DNA from: JAQYVL01 sp964578935
Lineage (GTDB): Bacteria; Desulfobacterota; Desulfobacteria; Desulfobacterales; SURF-7
Reading direction: 5' to 3'
Length of the DNA: 8,882 bases
Assembly: GCA_964578935.1 (NCBI GenBank)
Contig: CAZOEW010000156.1
Location: 1 to 8,882 of the forward strand
Shown: one piece after another, positions 7,039 to 8,882 of the stretch
Numbering within the stretch: the stretch's first letter is position 1
Layout of the letters: each line of letters opens with the position of its first letter
Translations under genes and position numbers: made by a program
The notes under the pieces: model-generated
Seen by the model: the letters and a program-made list of their open reading frames with translations, nothing else
What the model was told of the DNA's origin: nothing
Databases searched by the model: none

Positions 7039-7251
7039 AGCTGATTTTATAAAATTAAAATCGTAAACACCCTCTTTGATATCCGTTTTAGAATTATTCA
7101 AAGCAGATAACAAAAAACAACGATTTTGTAAAGAGAAAAGCACAACTTAGAGGGGTCTTGATACATTATGAATACAATATATAGTATGTAACTGATTTTA
7201 AACAGGCTTCCGGCAAAAACAGCATAAAGATCGATATGGTGTAACCTTGCC

Positions 7252-7281
7252 TTGACACAGATATCCGCTCAATTGTATTAC
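7252..7281 (+). promoter_or_regulatory. Candidate sigma-70 promoter of the PPi-phosphofructokinase gene
   Basis: A perfect -35 box TTGACA (7252-7257) is followed by TGTATT (7274-7279, 16-bp spacer) or TATTAC (7276-7281, 18-bp spacer), each four of six to the -10 consensus. The start would be near 7288, giving a leader of about 60 nt to the ATG at 7351. Confidence 0.45.
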
Positions 7282-7350
7282 TTTAATCCATGAAAAACGA
7301 CTTATGGTTCAACTTTTTTGCAAGCCATTAATAAAAGATGGAGGAGTTAA

Positions 7351-8882
7351 ATGCCTGAAAATAAATCTATTGCCATTGATGAATTGCTGAGTCATCCGGA
7401 AATCCAAAAAGCGACCAGCAAGGTAAACCAGGAACTTCTGGAGAGAAGAGAATACAACCCTCCTGTTTGCGATGTGTTCGAAAAACCATATACCTATCTT
7501 GAAAATATGGATGAATATTGTTTTGACATAGATCGGGAAACAAAAAAACAGCTCCCCGGGATTATAGGCAACAAGGTTCAGGCGATCCGTTCCACCGACT
7601 CCCCTTCGGAATCCATGAAAGAACGATATCTTAAACCGAGAAGAATCGGAATTGTCTTTTCCGGGGGTCCTGCTCCTGGTGGACACAATGTCATATCCGG
7701 ACTTTTTGATGCTGCAAAAAAAGCAAACCCAGGCAATAAAATTTTTGGTTTCATCCTGGGACCGGACGGCATCATTGAAAATGAATTCATGGAACTTACG
7801 CAGGACATTGTAGACCGTTACCGGAATCTGGGCGGTTTTACCATGATCAAAACCGGCCGGACCAAGATTGACACACAAGAAAAAATGCTTCTCTCAAAAC
7901 GAACCTGCAAAAAACTCAAACTGGATGCGCTTGTTATCGTAGGAGGAGATGATTCAAATACAAACGCCGCCTTTCTGGCGCAGGAAATGAAAAATGATGG
8001 TGTCCAGGTTATCGGTGTACCCAAAACAATTGACGGCGACATTCAGGTAAGAGATGCCAAAGGAAAAGTTCTGTGCGCCATGTCTTTTGGATTTCATACG
8101 GCAGCGAGATCCTTTTCAAAAGAGATAAGCAATCTCTGCACGGACAGCAGTTCGGATGTGAAATACTGGCACATCTGTAAAGTTATGGGCAGGGTCGCCA
8201 GCCATCTGGCTCTTGAAGTGGCCCTGCAAACCCATGCGAACATGACGCTTATCGGTGAAGACCTTGCCGATTATATTGATGAAAGACGGATTGAAAATGC
8301 CGAAAAGCAGGGTACTGTAGATTATACCGCATATGGAATGACGTTGCGTCACCTTTCCAGGCTGATCTGTGATTGTATTGTCCGCAGAGCCGCGGCAGGA
8401 AAAAATTTTGGCGTACTGGTCATTCCTGAAGGCGTCTTGGAATTTATTAACGAAATCCAGATTTTCATCACCAAACTGAATGTAATCATTGCCGAATACA
8501 ACAATACACACGACAAATTCTTTCATAAGGAATTTCCCCTCCTCGAAGACAAACTGAATTATCTCCGAAGGCTTTCCCGGCAATCCAGAGAAGAGAAGAA
8601 TATCACCCTATGGAACACAAGAGATGATGACCTGTTTAACGATATACCGGAATTTTTTCAGGAAGGACTTCTCATGGAAAGGGACAGCCATGGTAATTTT
8701 CAATTTTCTCAGGTGGAAACCGATAAAATTATCATGGGGCTTGTAAAGGACTACCTTAAGATACTCAAAGAAAAAGGTCAGTACAAAGTCGGGATAAAAA
8801 GAGAATTTTACCGGAAAACACTTGAAAATGAGGGGCTCCTCCCAGACTTTTACGGCCCCGTGCTGTTTAGAAACTATGATAA
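7351..8882 (+). CDS. Pyrophosphate-dependent 6-phosphofructokinase, C-terminus cut by window edge
   Basis: The enzyme interconverts fructose 6-phosphate plus PPi and fructose 1,6-bisphosphate plus phosphate in the cytoplasm; the reaction is reversible and serves glycolysis or gluconeogenesis. Translation gives 510 residues with no stop before the edge. The start is well supported by GGAGG (7340-7344) 6 nt upstream. The phosphate-binding loop FSGGPAPGGHN lies at 103-113. GGDDS (198-202) and PKTIDGD (224-230) carry the Asp and Lys that in this family replace the glycines of ATP-using enzymes and mark PPi use. MGRVASHLALE (279-289) and IPEG (358-361) contribute to sugar-phosphate binding. An N-terminal extension of about 95 residues precedes the catalytic core, as in the long PPi-PFK clade (Pfp and plant-type subunits), whose members exceed 540 residues. 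It is divergent from smc and has its own promoter. Confidence 0.93.
   Translation, partial: MPENKSIAIDELLSHPEIQKATSKVNQELLERREYNPPVCDVFEKPYTYLENMDEYCFDIDRETKKQLPGIIGNKVQAIRSTDSPSESMKERYLKPRRIGIVFSGGPAPGGHNVISGLFDAAKKANPGNKIFGFILGPDGIIENEFMELTQDIVDRYRNLGGFTMIKTGRTKIDTQEKMLLSKRTCKKLKLDALVIVGGDDSNTNAAFLAQEMKNDGVQVIGVPKTIDGDIQVRDAKGKVLCAMSFGFHTAARSFSKEISNLCTDSSSDVKYWHICKVMGRVASHLALEVALQTHANMTLIGEDLADYIDERRIENAEKQGTVDYTAYGMTLRHLSRLICDCIVRRAAAGKNFGVLVIPEGVLEFINEIQIFITKLNVIIAEYNNTHDKFFHKEFPLLEDKLNYLRRLSRQSREEKNITLWNTRDDDLFNDIPEFFQEGLLMERDSHGNFQFSQVETDKIIMGLVKDYLKILKEKGQYKVGIKREFYRKTLENEGLLPDFYGPVLFRNYD

Larger units (their letters stand above)
6934..7350. other. Divergent intergenic control region between smc and the PPi-phosphofructokinase gene
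   Basis: This 417-bp region must carry the leftward promoter of smc and the rightward promoter of the phosphofructokinase gene. The right half contains a good sigma-70 type promoter. The left half holds a CAACA/TGTTG repeat cluster. I could not place a convincing smc promoter; TATAAC on the minus strand near 6950 is a possible -10 box but has no matching -35. A small minus-strand open frame (6949-7143) shows no ribosome binding site or family features. I see no tRNA, structured RNA, terminator or mobile-element end here. Confidence 0.6.

Noticed and set aside
6949..7143. Small minus-strand open frame of 64 codons just upstream of smc
   Set aside because: No ribosome binding site, no family resemblance, an AT-rich composition typical of intergenic DNA, and it covers the region where the smc promoter must lie.
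7164..7192. AT-rich dyad TACAT...ATGTA in the phosphofructokinase upstream region
   Set aside because: Only five outer pairs with a 19-bp mostly unpaired centre in very AT-rich DNA; indistinguishable from chance.
7309..7878. A 189-residue minus-strand open frame, with similar ones further right
   Set aside because: These are opposite the phosphofructokinase gene, whose frame, motifs and start signals are clear.
1..8882. CRISPR arrays, tRNA/rRNA genes, insertion sequences, phage genes, toxin-antitoxin or defence genes
   Set aside because: I looked for regularly spaced repeats, cloverleaf-like sequences, terminal inverted repeats, transposase motifs and small paired genes, and saw none.

Overview
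The window looks like chromosomal DNA from an anaerobic member of the Desulfobacterota (the former Deltaproteobacteria, probably Desulfobacterales). This assignment is inferred from three things: an LbtU-like porin beside a DUF4198 protein, an adjacent smc-ftsY pair, and a long pyrophosphate-dependent phosphofructokinase. Base composition is moderate and I see no sign of a plasmid, phage or insertion sequence. Five complete or partial genes plus one cell-envelope pair fill the window, and most of them are ordinary core genes.

Layout. Positions 1-1288 (minus strand) hold a two-gene unit. A secreted DUF4198 protein comes first, followed after 18 bp by an outer-membrane porin of the LbtU siderophore-porin type that runs off the left edge. 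Both carry signal peptides, so the unit is best read as an envelope module for metal or metallophore uptake. Positions 1289-1633 are a divergent control region. Its most notable element is a long hairpin followed immediately by nine U residues, placed just ahead of the DUF4198 ribosome binding site. This looks like a transcription attenuator. Positions 1634-1915 (plus strand) encode a small acylphosphatase whose stop codon lies 7 bp from the stop of the convergent ftsY gene.

Positions 1923-6933 (minus strand) hold smc followed by ftsY, a pairing known from many bacteria. Smc organises and segregates the chromosome. FtsY is the membrane receptor of the signal recognition particle, and here it carries an N-terminal membrane segment and an acidic linker. 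A candidate promoter lies between the two, so ftsY may also be transcribed alone.

Positions 6934-7350 form a second divergent control region, containing a CAACA/TGTTG repeat cluster on the smc side and a good TTGACA promoter on the other. From 7351 to the right edge (plus strand) runs most of a pyrophosphate-dependent 6-phosphofructokinase. Its active-site residues mark it as PPi-using, in keeping with an energy-limited anaerobe.

I did not find a convincing new biological system. The features most worth following up are the leader hairpin before the DUF4198-porin pair and the regulatory sites around it.
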